A stretch of DNA of 42,297 nucleotides from Chloroflexota bacterium (GTDB lineage: Bacteria; Chloroflexota; UBA6077): NCBI GenBank assembly GCA_021806765.1, contig JAJZQR010000007.1:1-42297 (forward strand). Direction: 5' to 3'. Positions 1 through 8,031 of this stretch are shown here, piece by piece (within the stretch, counting starts at the first letter, position 1; each line of letters opens with the position of its first letter). The position numbers and the translations under genes were made by a program. Below the pieces are notes generated by a model. The model worked only from the letters and a program-made list of their open reading frames with translations. It had not been told where the DNA came from and searched no databases.

Positions 1-389
<389 letters not shown>

Positions 390-480
390 CGATATGCAGG
401 TCGACAGGATCGAGCCCAATAACGTTGGTGATACGAACCAGATGAGAGCAGACTTGTTGGCCCGTGAGTGGCGCGCAGGG

Positions 481-509
481 TTGCACGGCTCGAGAGAGTG
501 TGGTATACT
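481..509 (+). promoter_or_regulatory. sigma-70-type promoter in front of the 5S rRNA gene
   Basis: TTGCAC (481-486) and TATACT (504-509) are separated by exactly 17 bases. The expected start would be near 516, about 22 bases before the mature 5S end. It lies in the 23S-5S spacer, where no promoter is normally needed, so the 5S and following tRNA genes may be transcribed at least partly on their own. The match is seen directly; activity is inferred. Confidence 0.55.
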
Positions 510-537
510 CTGAGAGTCAGTCACGAGTCAGCAAGCG

Positions 538-657
538 GTCTGGGTGTCGTGAGCGAGGTGGACCCACCCGTTCCCATCCCGAACACGGCAGTGAAACGCC
601 TCAGCGCCGACGATACTGTGAGAGCAATCTTACGGGAAAATAAGTCGATGCCTGGAC
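538..657 (+). rRNA. 5S ribosomal RNA
   Basis: The gene is 120 bases long. Its ends pair over 11 bases (GTCTGGGTGTC with GATGCCTGGAC, including G-U pairs), forming helix I. The internal block CCCGTTCCCATCCCGAACACGG is typical of loop B/helix III of bacterial 5S rRNA. It sits downstream of the 23S end and upstream of two tRNAs, as the last rRNA of the operon. Confidence 0.95.
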
Positions 658-722
658 CACTCAAGACTCATCCTGTGCGCTTGCACAGGCTGCTACGCTG
701 CTCCGGTTGGGGTGGCGCTTGA

Positions 723-797
723 CGCGGGATGGAGCAGTGGCAGCTCGTCGGGCTCATAACCCGAAGGTCGTTGGTTCGAATCCAACTCCCGCTACCA
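723..797 (+). tRNA. initiator tRNA-Met (CAT), CCA encoded
   Basis: It folds as a tRNA with anticodon CAT in the loop CTCATAA. The anticodon stem has three consecutive G-C pairs (GGG/CCC) and position 1 (C) does not pair with position 72 (U). Both are hallmarks of the bacterial initiator. The T arm carries GGTTCGAATCC and CCA is encoded at 795-797. It lies about 65 bp after 5S and is followed at once by a terminator hairpin. Confidence 0.95.
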
Positions 798-801
798 CTA
801 T

Positions 802-831
802 TGGCCAGCGCTCACCACGCTGGCCATTTTT
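802..831 (+). terminator. Rho-independent terminator after tRNA-Met
   Basis: A 9-bp perfect stem TGGCCAGCG/CGCTGGCCA with a 7-base loop is followed by TTTTT (827-831). It falls between the two tRNA genes with only 3 bases left before tRNA-Glu, so it should end or attenuate the rRNA-tRNA transcript. How tRNA-Glu is then transcribed is unclear; readthrough is possible. Confidence 0.75.
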
Positions 832-834
832 CTT

Positions 835-908
835 GCCGCCATCGTCTAGAGGCCCAGGACGCCACCCTTTCAAGGTGGAGATCGGGGGTTCGAATCCCCC
901 TGGCGGTA
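835..908 (+). tRNA. tRNA-Glu (TTC)
   Basis: Cloverleaf with anticodon loop CTTTCAA (anticodon TTC), anticodon stem CCACC/GGTGG, T arm GGGGGTTCGAATCCCCC and acceptor stem GCCGCCA/TGGCGGT. CCA is not fully encoded (ACCC follows). It resembles a second tRNA-Glu(TTC) at 9039-9112 but differs in the acceptor stem. Confidence 0.94.
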
Positions 909-913
909 CCCGA

Positions 914-949
914 GAAGAGGGGCCGAACGATCCCGTTCGGCCCCTCTTC
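914..949 (+). terminator. strong hairpin terminator after tRNA-Glu
   Basis: A perfect 16-bp stem (914-929 with 934-949) around a 4-base loop follows tRNA-Glu by 5 bases. The downstream run is only weakly T-rich (GATTCT), but stem strength and position make it the likely end of the rRNA-tRNA unit. Confidence 0.7.
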
Positions 950-1019
950 GATTCTCCGGCCGCCCTATAGGTCAAGACGAGTGTGTGGAGACACTAGCCT
1001 GGAGGCTGACGCAACCAGG

Positions 1020-1048
1020 TTGTAGGCTGGGATAGGCCACCCTATAAT
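1020..1048 (+). promoter_or_regulatory. promoter for the DUF4349 lipoprotein gene
   Basis: TTGTAG (1020-1025) and a perfect TATAAT (1043-1048) are 17 bases apart. The predicted start near 1055 leaves an unusually long leader of about 170 bases before the ATG at 1227, in which I see no recognisable motif. Confidence 0.5.
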
Positions 1049-1226
1049 GCGCTCGGGGTTGCCGCATCGTCTTCCCGTGGATCGTTCTCGCTTCCCTCCG
1101 CAAGGATTGGAACCTTTTCTCGCCCGGCTTCGTCATTCAAGTAGTCCCGCGCTAGTGCCTTCGGGCCGGGAGAGCCACCGGCCCCTGCACGGCGAAACAG
1201 AGGGTTGCCGAAGGGGGAATGTGTAC

Positions 1227-2153
1227 ATGAGACGAGTTCGGAGATTGACCGCGATCGTGATTCTGCTGGGCGTGGTCCTGGGCAGCGGTGCCTGCGCCAG
1301 CGCGCCCGCCCCCGCCAGCGCCCCTGCCTCCAAGGGGGCCGGGTCTTCGGTCTCGAACTCGGCCGGTGCGCCCGCGGACCGGGCCGTTGCTCCTGCCGCA
1401 CCGTCGTCGAAGCAGAGCGAGACTGCCGGCCAGGGCGCTACCGGTCAGGGTGCCGACCGAATGGTGATTCGCAGCGCTACGATGCAGCTGGTGGTGACCA
1501 ACGTGGATGAGGTGCTATCACAAGTGGTGAGCTTGTCCCGAGAGATGCAGGGCTACATGGTCTCCACCGACAGCCAGGAGCAGAACGGCGACCGGGTGGG
1601 CAGGGCATCGCTGCGGGTGCCGGCCGACCGAATGGAGGACGCGCTGAAGAGGATTCGGGAGATGGCGACCCGGGTTAGCCGCGAGAGCAGCACCGCCCAG
1701 GACGTCACCGAGGAGTATGTGGACCAGGACGCCAGGCTGCGCGCCCTGCAGGCCTCCGAACAGCAGTATCTGGAGTTGATGCGCAAGGCCACCACGACCG
1801 AGGATATCATCAGGGTACAGCAGTCCCTCACTCAGGTGCGGACGCAGATCGAGCAGGCTCAGGGGAGGATGCAGTATCTGCAGCGGAACAGCGCCATGGC
1901 GTCGATCAGCCTGGAGTTGTACACGGCAGGTTCGGCCAAACCGCTGGATGGGGGTGGATGGAGCGGCCAGGACGTTCTGGGCGACGCCCTCAAGGCACTG
2001 ATATGGACGGGAAAGGCGCTGGCCAGCCTGGCCATATGGGTGGTCGTCTTTGCGCCCATCTGGTTGCCGATTACGCTGCTGGTCCGATGGCAGAGGAGGA
2101 GGCGGGGAGTGAAGAGGGCGACGCCTCCGCCAGCGCCGGCAACCGGTGTGTAG
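1227..2153 (+). CDS. DUF4349 domain lipoprotein
   Basis: A 308-residue secreted protein anchored at both ends. The start ATG 1227 is chosen because GAAGGGGG lies just upstream and it gives a lipoprotein signal peptide (MRRVRRL, then a hydrophobic stretch, then lipobox GSGAC near residue 24). The upstream in-frame ATG at 1047 lacks this. After the Cys comes an Ala/Pro/Ser-rich linker. A DUF4349 domain follows (VIRSATMQLVVTNVDEV, YVDQDARLRALQASEQQY), with a coiled-coil middle. A C-terminal membrane segment (ASLAIWVVVFAPIWLPITLLV) ends in a basic tail. The family is common in Chloroflexota and Firmicutes and has no firmly known role; anti-sigma-like sensing has been suggested for some members. 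It stands alone, convergent with the helicase gene. Confidence 0.85.
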   Translation: MRRVRRLTAIVILLGVVLGSGACASAPAPASAPASKGAGSSVSNSAGAPADRAVAPAAPSSKQSETAGQGATGQGADRMVIRSATMQLVVTNVDEVLSQVVSLSREMQGYMVSTDSQEQNGDRVGRASLRVPADRMEDALKRIREMATRVSRESSTAQDVTEEYVDQDARLRALQASEQQYLELMRKATTTEDIIRVQQSLTQVRTQIEQAQGRMQYLQRNSAMASISLELYTAGSAKPLDGGGWSGQDVLGDALKALIWTGKALASLAIWVVVFAPIWLPITLLVRWQRRRRGVKRATPPPAPATGV

Positions 2154-2183
2154 GCGTGCAGACCAAGCAGGGAAAGTGCTTGT

Positions 2184-2247
2184 AGTAACGACTTTAGTCG
2201 TTCGTCTTGCGATATCGGGAGAGGAGCGAACGACTGAAGTCGTTACT
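2184..2247. repeat. inverted repeat between convergent genes
   Basis: Two 21-base arms (2184-2204 and 2227-2247) are reverse complements with one mismatch, around a 22-base loop. Each arm also contains its own small palindrome (ACGACTTTAGTCGT and the ACTGAAGT version). No T-run follows. The nested palindrome is more like a dispersed MITE/REP-type element than a simple terminator. It overlaps the last codons of the helicase gene. Confidence 0.7.
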
Positions 2248-5167
2248 GCGAGTTGGAGTCGGCGGTCTGCCCCACCACCCATCGGTAGTAGCTGTCCACC
2301 ACGCCGCGGCGGAGGAGTCGCTCGGCTTCCCTGGCCTTGCCGGACAGGGAGGGCGTCCGGGAGTAGCTTGCCGCCTGGCCGATCTGCCGGCAGAGATCGA
2401 TGGTCTTCTGAACGGCAAAGACGATGTCCCCCTCGGCCAGGCCGGAACGACTGCTGAGGTCGAGGAGGTTGGCGCCATTGGCCCAGGCCAGGGCCACACC
2501 CCGGAACTCGGGCGCGATGGGGCTGGAAAGGTTCGTCCCGAAGCGGCGCTCGGCCTCCAGCACCTGTTTCTCCACGGCCTCGGCCGCTGCTCTGGCCCGA
2601 GAGAGCCGTTCTGTGAGGGCCAGGGGTCTGCCTGCGCCATCTTTATCGAAGGCGAACCAGGAGGCCACCTCCGCGAGTTCCGCCGCTGAGATATCGGCCA
2701 GCACTCCCCAGTCGAGAAGCTCCGAGATGATAAGCCCGCGAGAGTCGAAGATTCGCATGAGAACCCCCGCTTTGCGGGTGGGCTGCCCGTTGGCCATGTA
2801 GCCGAAGCGCTCCAGGACGGAACGCAAGGAGCGAAGGGTTCGGTGTGCACGCCTGCCGGCCTCCCTTCGCGCTGAGGCCAGGTCCCGATCTACCTCGATC
2901 AACAGCCCCGCGTAGTGGCGGCGGTCCCGTTCCGTGCTCCGGTGTTCGCCCCGATGAGGGCAGCTTCGGTAGGGGTTCTGGCCCAAAGCCTGGGTAGCCT
3001 CATGCCTTCGAGCCTCGGCACTGGCGATGCGCTGCTCGAGTTCTCGGAGGGCGTTGGCGTTGGCAACCGTGGCCGCAGCCTTCGCCTCTCGGGCTATCGC
3101 CTCCAAATCGGGTGTATCCATCCTTTTCAAGGCCTCGGATAGCTCGTGAGATTCCCGCTGGCTCAGGCTGCCGGCGATGCCGTCGAGGAGGGTGCCCCGA
3201 CGGGCGATGGACTCGGGAAGGGTCAGAACGATCGGCGGATCCGGCAGGTAGTCCAGGGTGGAGTAGGTGGCCAGCGGCGCCGCGGTGCCGTCGAAGAAGA
3301 AAGAGCCGATCCCCTCGGAACTGGGCCCCAGGTACACCATCCACCCGCAGTCTCGGGAGTAAGCCATAGCGCCGGTGGGCGCGAATCGGACCCACTGCTT
3401 TCTGGCGATCTTGCTGTACTGCCAGGGCCAGGCCGAGATCCGTCCTTCGAGGGCCACTCTGTCGCGGAGGGCAGCCTCCAGCGCCGACTCCGCTCGATCC
3501 TGCTCCCGCTTCAGCTTCTTCTCCTGCTCCATCCCAGTGGAGGGATCTCCGCACACGGGACAGCCGCTGGGGAGTGCGGCAAGGAGTTCCACGATGCGGT
3601 CCCGTTCCTCGGTCAGCTCCCGTAGCTTTCCCCCTTCCTGGAACTGGCGAAGGCTGCCGGCGATCAGTTGAGCCAGCCGGTCCTCGTCCCCCGGCTGCCG
3701 CTGGAGGTTAAGGATGGTGCTGTAACCCGGCCTGAAGGCACTCTCCAGGGGGGCTACATCGCCGGTGGCGATCTCCAGGATCCGATCGATGCCTACCCAG
3801 GGCGAGTCCAGCAGGATAGAGTAGCCGACCGGATCCATGCCCCGCCGACCGGCGCGGCCGGTGAGCTGGCGGTATTCGCCGGGAGAGAGGGGCCGGCGGG
3901 TCTGGCCGTCGAATTTCACCATCTCTCCCACCACGACCGAACGGGCGGGGACGTTGATCCCCAGGGCGAGGGTGTCGGTGGCGAAGACCACCTTGAGGGT
4001 GCCGGCGGCCAGCAGTTCCTCCACCAGGGTCTTCAATGGGGGGAGTAGGCCGGCGTGGTGGAAGCCTATTCCCCTGGGGAGGAGCGCCAGAAGTCGCTCC
4101 ACCTGCAGGAGGGCGTGGTCCGCGGTAGGCAGGCTGGCCAACCGCTCTCGAACCAGGCGGCGCACCTCCGCAGCCTGCGGGTAGGGGAGCAGGTTGAGCC
4201 GGTGGCAGGCCTCAGCGGCCTCCTCCACGGCCTTGCGGCTGAACATAAAGTACAGGGCCGGCAGCAGATCCGCGCCGGACAGGGCCTTCACCACCTCCGA
4301 AGGTCCCGGGGGCAGGAAAGCGGAGTCTTCGGGATGGCGTCCGTTTCGCCCACTGTTGGCCGTCGAAGTGTGCTGAGTGCTGAGTGCTGAGTGCTGGATC
4401 CGGGGGGGCGCGACGCCACCGCCGCGGGCGGAACCGTTCCGGCCGCCACTTCGCTGCCGGATGATGGGCAACTGGTGGCGGCCGCCCTCCAGGAGGGGAT
4501 GGAGGAGACCTTCCAGGTAGTAGCGGTGCTTGAGGGGCACGGCCCGCTGATCGGACTCGATCAGGGCCACGTCCCTGCCTGTGGTGCGGATCCACTCGGC
4601 GATCTCGCCGGCATTGGCCACGGTGGCGGAGAGACAGACCAGCGGGACGTGGGCCGGCGCCAGGAGGATGCTCTCCTCCCAGGCAGTGCCTCGCTCGGGA
4701 TCGGCCAGGTAGTGGACCTCGTCGAAGACGAGGCAGCCGACATCCTGGAAGGAGGACGGGGCCTGGACCAGCATGTTCCTGGCGACCTCCGTGGTCATCA
4801 CCAGCAGCCGTCCGGCGGGGTTCTCCACCAAGTCGCCGGTGAGCAGGCCGACCTGATCCCCGTATCGGGCGCGGAAGTCGCGGAACTTCTGGTTGGAGAG
4901 CGCCTTGATGGGGGTCGTGTAGATGGCGCGGAGGCCCCTGGCCAGGGCCAGGTGGACGGCGAACTCGGCGATCACCGTCTTGCCGGTCCCGGTGGGAGCG
5001 GCTACCAGCACGGAGCGGCCCTGGGCCAGGGCCTGGATGGCTTCGGTTTGAAAGGGGTCCAGCTGAAATGCCAGCCCCGCGAGGAACTCCTGGACGGGAT
5101 CTACGGGCAACGCGTACTCCTGACAATGTTGCATGTTAGCCAGCGGGGGATCCCCAGGTCCCCACAT
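2243..5167 (-). CDS. SKI2/Mtr4-like DEAD/H-box RNA helicase with DSHCT end
   Basis: A 974-residue superfamily 2 helicase, predicted to unwind RNA using ATP, in the cytoplasm. Visible motifs: Walker A APTGTGKT (57-64), DEVH (149-152), SAT (180-182), FHHAGLLP, then FATDTLALGINVPAR and QLTGRAGRRGMDPVGY of motifs V and VI. The last third has the DSHCT-like text FGYMANGQPTRKAGVLMR and ends DSYYRWVV. Bacterial members occur in Actinobacteria, Cyanobacteria, Deinococcus and Chloroflexota. ATG 5167 is chosen because TATAAT lies just upstream; ATG 5134 or TTG 5179 are alternatives. Residues about 235-288 are a low-complexity insertion absent from the usual fold; part of it is encoded by a heptamer repeat (4367-4396). 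The gene is monocistronic. Confidence 0.9.
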   Translation of the reverse strand: MWGPGDPPLANMQHCQEYALPVDPVQEFLAGLAFQLDPFQTEAIQALAQGRSVLVAAPTGTGKTVIAEFAVHLALARGLRAIYTTPIKALSNQKFRDFRARYGDQVGLLTGDLVENPAGRLLVMTTEVARNMLVQAPSSFQDVGCLVFDEVHYLADPERGTAWEESILLAPAHVPLVCLSATVANAGEIAEWIRTTGRDVALIESDQRAVPLKHRYYLEGLLHPLLEGGRHQLPIIRQRSGGRNGSARGGGVAPPRIQHSALSTQHTSTANSGRNGRHPEDSAFLPPGPSEVVKALSGADLLPALYFMFSRKAVEEAAEACHRLNLLPYPQAAEVRRLVRERLASLPTADHALLQVERLLALLPRGIGFHHAGLLPPLKTLVEELLAAGTLKVVFATDTLALGINVPARSVVVGEMVKFDGQTRRPLSPGEYRQLTGRAGRRGMDPVGYSILLDSPWVGIDRILEIATGDVAPLESAFRPGYSTILNLQRQPGDEDRLAQLIAGSLRQFQEGGKLRELTEERDRIVELLAALPSGCPVCGDPSTGMEQEKKLKREQDRAESALEAALRDRVALEGRISAWPWQYSKIARKQWVRFAPTGAMAYSRDCGWMVYLGPSSEGIGSFFFDGTAAPLATYSTLDYLPDPPIVLTLPESIARRGTLLDGIAGSLSQRESHELSEALKRMDTPDLEAIAREAKAAATVANANALRELEQRIASAEARRHEATQALGQNPYRSCPHRGEHRSTERDRRHYAGLLIEVDRDLASARREAGRRAHRTLRSLRSVLERFGYMANGQPTRKAGVLMRIFDSRGLIISELLDWGVLADISAAELAEVASWFAFDKDGAGRPLALTERLSRARAAAEAVEKQVLEAERRFGTNLSSPIAPEFRGVALAWANGANLLDLSSRSGLAEGDIVFAVQKTIDLCRQIGQAASYSRTPSLSGKAREAERLLRRGVVDSYYRWVVGQTADSNSQ
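4367..4396. repeat. GAGTGCT heptamer tract inside the helicase gene
   Basis: TGCTGAG is repeated three times with a fourth partial copy. On the minus strand this is AGCACTC. It encodes the helicase residues QHSALSTQHTS in frame; three heptamers equal 21 bases, so the reading frame survives. Related heptamer tracts lie at 41726-41753 and 41775-41809. Confidence 0.85.
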
Positions 5168-5178
5168 TCTGCTTCTCA

Positions 5179-5187
5179 ATTATACCA
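5179..5187 (-). promoter_or_regulatory. extended -10 promoter for the helicase gene
   Basis: On the minus strand TGGTATAAT reads from 5187 to 5179, an extended -10 element with a perfect TATAAT. No good -35 is seen at 17 bases. The start would fall near 5172, only about 5 bases before ATG 5167, suggesting a nearly leaderless message. Confidence 0.5.
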
Positions 5188-5309
5188 GTCCGCGGGCATA
5201 GCTCTTGCCACCTGACAGGATGCTGAGCCAGCCAGGCGCTGGTGATGGCAGGAGGCGAGGGGTGCCTCGCCCAGCAGCCAAATCCCTATGGAAAAGGTGC
5301 TGGTAGCCG

Positions 5310-5594
5310 ATGTCTCAACAGGAATGGTCCTACGTTTCCCGCGAATTGGAGAGGGAGTGGAACTCGACGCCTCTCAGCCATAGCCATCCCTGGGAGGAGA
5401 TCGAGGGCGATGTGCATTTTGGCTGGGACCAGGCGATGAGCCCCGAGTTCGAGGGCGCCCAGTGGGACGACGTGCAGGATCTGCTCCAGCAGCGCTGGGA
5501 GCAGACCTACCCTCACCCTGGCTACGAGGACTGGCGAGTGGTTAGTGAGGCGGTTCGGGTGGGGTTCAATCGCGCCAAGGAGCAGGTTAGCTAG
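5310..5594 (+). CDS. conserved-looking small acidic protein, function unknown
   Basis: A 94-residue soluble protein rich in Trp, Glu, Gln and Asp (WSYVSRELEREW, HPWEEIEGDVHFGWD, YPHPGYEDWRVVSEAVRVGF). There is no signal peptide, membrane segment, cysteine or known catalytic motif. The regular spacing of aromatic residues and full use of the frame suggest a real folded protein. It stands alone between the helicase (divergent) and the ligase gene (convergent), ending at a strong inverted repeat. I do not recognise the family. ATG 5310 is the first start; a purine-rich GGAAAAGG lies about 15 bases before it, a weak match. Confidence 0.6.
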   Translation: MSQQEWSYVSRELEREWNSTPLSHSHPWEEIEGDVHFGWDQAMSPEFEGAQWDDVQDLLQQRWEQTYPHPGYEDWRVVSEAVRVGFNRAKEQVS

Positions 5595-5604
5595 GCAGCC
5601 AATA

Positions 5605-5671
5605 GGGGACGGGGGCCGGGGATCGGGGACCTGCGGCGGAGGCCGTTTCCCGGTCCCTGACCCCCGTCCCC
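5605..5671. terminator. bidirectional terminator-like inverted repeat
   Basis: GGGGACGGGGG (5605-5615) pairs with CCCCCGTCCCC (5661-5671), with further partial pairing inside. It lies between the stop of the small gene and the stop of the convergent ligase gene, where a shared terminator is expected. There is no clear T-run on either side. Confidence 0.5.
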
Positions 5672-5675
5672 GTCG

Positions 5676-6872
5676 TTAGACCAACCTCAGCCCCAGCACC
5701 CTTCCCATCTCCAGCAGCAGGTATCGAGCCTGGCGGGCCGAGGGGCCGCGGCCATGGCCCCGTACTATTCTCTCGGCCAACTCCCTTAGGACGCCGACCG
5801 CCCCAGGGGTGTCCATGTCGTCGTCCATGGCATCCAGGAAGGCCGCTCCCTCCTCCACCTCGTGGGGTCGCAGGGGCAGCTTCGCCCTCTCACCCCGGAC
5901 CGCCCTGGTCAGGAGGGCAGCCAGTCGGGCAGCCTCCTGCAGTTCACCCTCCTCGTACTCCCACGGCTCCGTATGGTGGTGGCCGAGCAGGAGGAGGCGG
6001 ACGGCGTCGGAACCGTATCGATCCAGGAGATCGCGGACCATCACCAGGTTGCCCAGGGACTTGCTCATCTTCTCGCCCTGGAAGTAGACCATGGCGGTGT
6101 GAACCCAGTAGCGGGCAAAGGGGTGGCGTCCGCTGAAGTTCTCCGACTGGACGATCTCGCTATCGTGGTGGGGAAACACCAGGTCGTACCCCCCGCCGTG
6201 GATGTCGATGGTCTCCCCCAGGTAGCGGATGGCCATGGAGCTACACTCCACGTGCCATCCTGGCCTGCCCATTCCCCAGGGGCTGTCCCAACGAGGTTCA
6301 CCCGGGCCGGAATGCTGCCACAGGACGAAATCCAGGGGGTCTCGCTTCAGGGGGTCCCGGGGATCGTTGCCCCGCTCGTTGGCCACCGGCAGCATCTCGG
6401 CCTTGGTGAGGTGGCTCAGCCTGCCGTAGGAGGGGTCTCTCTGCACCTGGAAGTAGACGTTTCCACCGGCTCGGTAGGCGTAGCCCTTCTGGAGCAGGGC
6501 CTTGGCGACCTCGATCACCTTGGGGATTTCTTCGGTGGCCTTGGGGAAGAGGTCCGGCGGCAGGACGTTGAGGGCAGTCATGTCCTCCTGATAGCGCTGG
6601 GTCTGCTCCATGGCCAGCCGGTCCCATGTGACACCCACCTCCCGGGCCCTCCTCAGGATATCGTCATCCACGTCGGTGACGTTCTGGACGTAGCGGGTGC
6701 TGTGGCCCAGGTAGCGCAGGTAGCGCACCAGGACGTCGTAGAAGACGTAGGTGAAGGCATGTCCCAGGTGGGTAGCGTCGTATGGGGTGATACCGCAGAC
6801 GTAGAGGGTTACGGGCTCGCCACCCGGGACGAAGGGCTGTTGGCGACGGGTCATGGTGTCGTACAGCAGCAC
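5676..6872 (-). CDS. class I cysteine ligase, CysS/MshC-like
   Basis: A 398-residue class I aminoacyl-tRNA-synthetase-fold enzyme that should activate cysteine with ATP. The HIGH-type motif is in CGITPYDATHLGHA (26-39). Zinc ligands are C26, GWHVEC (205-210) and FPHHDSE (233-239), and KMSKS is at 268-272. CysS proteins usually read CGPTVYD..HIGN and run to about 460 residues with a C-terminal anticodon-binding DALR domain. This one is 398 long, lacks that extension, and carries the CGITPYDATHLGHA text typical of MshC, the mycothiol cysteine ligase. It could be a Chloroflexota-type CysS or a ligase for a small-molecule amine. I saw no T-box leader in the 220 bases upstream. Confidence 0.8.
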   Translation of the reverse strand: MLLYDTMTRRQQPFVPGGEPVTLYVCGITPYDATHLGHAFTYVFYDVLVRYLRYLGHSTRYVQNVTDVDDDILRRAREVGVTWDRLAMEQTQRYQEDMTALNVLPPDLFPKATEEIPKVIEVAKALLQKGYAYRAGGNVYFQVQRDPSYGRLSHLTKAEMLPVANERGNDPRDPLKRDPLDFVLWQHSGPGEPRWDSPWGMGRPGWHVECSSMAIRYLGETIDIHGGGYDLVFPHHDSEIVQSENFSGRHPFARYWVHTAMVYFQGEKMSKSLGNLVMVRDLLDRYGSDAVRLLLLGHHHTEPWEYEEGELQEAARLAALLTRAVRGERAKLPLRPHEVEEGAAFLDAMDDDMDTPGAVGVLRELAERIVRGHGRGPSARQARYLLLEMGRVLGLRLV

Positions 6873-7092
6873 GGCTCTCTTGGTTCCCCCAGAGTTCGGT
6901 TGGGCCGACTTCAGCCACGAAGAGACCTTGCATAGGGCATACCCGACGGGTCTGGCCGTCCCGTGGATCCGTCAACTGGCTGCACGACGTCTCCCGAAGG
7001 GGCGAACGGTCCGGCGGGATATTACTTGACAGAGGCAACGAAATAGTTGACACTGGCATCTATCTGCCGGCAGGGTTCTGGAGGAGGCATCG

Positions 7093-8022
7093 ATGGCCGA
7101 GACCGACTTGGACGAGCGCATTGCGGCTGTGCGGCGCTTCAATCGATTCTACACTCAGCAGATCGGTGTACTGCAGGAGAGCTATCTGGAGAGTCCCTTC
7201 TCGCTGGCTGAGGTGCGGGTGCTCTACGAGCTTGCCCACAGGGAGAGGCTTACCGCGAGCGAACTGGCCAGGGAACTGGGGCTGGACGCGGGCTATCTCA
7301 GTCGCATCTTGCGTGGCTTCGCCAGGCGGGGCCTGATCGACAGGAGGCCTTCAGAGGAAGACGGTCGTCGGAGTCTCCTGTGGCTGACGGAGCGCGGACG
7401 GGAGGTCTTCGCCCCTCTCCATGCTCGGTCCCACGACGAGATCGGGGCGATGCTGAGTAGCCTGCCCGGGACGGAGCAGGGCCGCCTGGTCGAGGCGATG
7501 GGCACCATCGAGGGGTTGCTGGGTGCTCGGCCGGAACCGAAGGTTCCCTACCTGCTGCGGCCTCATCGCCCCGGAGATATGGGCTGGGTGGTGCACCGGC
7601 ATGGCGTGCTGTACGCTCAGGAGTACGGGTGGGACGAGCAGTTCGAGGCCCTGGTGGCCGGCATCGTGGCCAAGTTCATCGAGAACTACGATCCCAGACG
7701 GGAGCGCTGCTGGATCGGCGAGATGGACGGTGAGATCGTCGGGTCGGTGTTCCTGGTCAAGCAGTCCGATACGGGGGCCAAGCTGCGCCTGCTGCTGGTG
7801 GAGCCCAAAGCCCGCGGGCTGGGTATCGGTGCCCGCCTGGTGGAGGAGTGCGTTCTCTTTGCCCGATCCGCAGGTTACCGGAAGATCACCCTGTGGACCA
7901 ACAGCGTGCTGCTGACTGCACGGAACATCTACCAGAAGGCCGGCTTTCAGCTGGTCGAGGAAGAGCCGCACCACAGCTTCGGCCACGACCTGGTGGGTGA
8001 AACCTGGGAGTTGGAGCTGTAG
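7093..8022 (+). CDS. MarR-type regulator fused to GNAT acetyltransferase
   Basis: A 309-residue two-domain protein. Residues about 1-145 are a winged-helix MarR domain (FSLAEVRVLYELAHRERLTA, LARELGLDAGYLSRIL, LIDRRPSEEDGRRSLLWLT). Residues about 155-309 are a GNAT domain with the acetyl-CoA loop LVEPKARGLGIGARLVEEC and the late GNAT text ARNIYQKAGFQLVEEE. Such fusions are known; the GNAT half may modify a small molecule sensed by the regulator, but the substrate is unknown. Strong GGAGGAGG precedes ATG 7093. Two TTGACA copies lie upstream (7026-7031, 7047-7052) without clear -10 partners. The DMT transporter gene follows within 10 bases, so the pair is probably an operon. Confidence 0.88.
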   Translation: MAETDLDERIAAVRRFNRFYTQQIGVLQESYLESPFSLAEVRVLYELAHRERLTASELARELGLDAGYLSRILRGFARRGLIDRRPSEEDGRRSLLWLTERGREVFAPLHARSHDEIGAMLSSLPGTEQGRLVEAMGTIEGLLGARPEPKVPYLLRPHRPGDMGWVVHRHGVLYAQEYGWDEQFEALVAGIVAKFIENYDPRRERCWIGEMDGEIVGSVFLVKQSDTGAKLRLLLVEPKARGLGIGARLVEECVLFARSAGYRKITLWTNSVLLTARNIYQKAGFQLVEEEPHHSFGHDLVGETWELEL

Positions 8023-8031
8023 CCTGCAGAT

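Noticed and set aside
754..975. Minus frame ending GVGFEPTTFGL-type peptides
   Set aside because: This is the well-known artefact of reading tRNA T arms (GGTTCGAATCC) backwards; the real features are the two tRNAs. The same applies to 9086-9334.
6873..7092. T-box leader before the cysteine ligase gene
   Set aside because: I looked on the minus strand for the T-box core (GGTGG-x-ACCGCG) and terminator and found neither.
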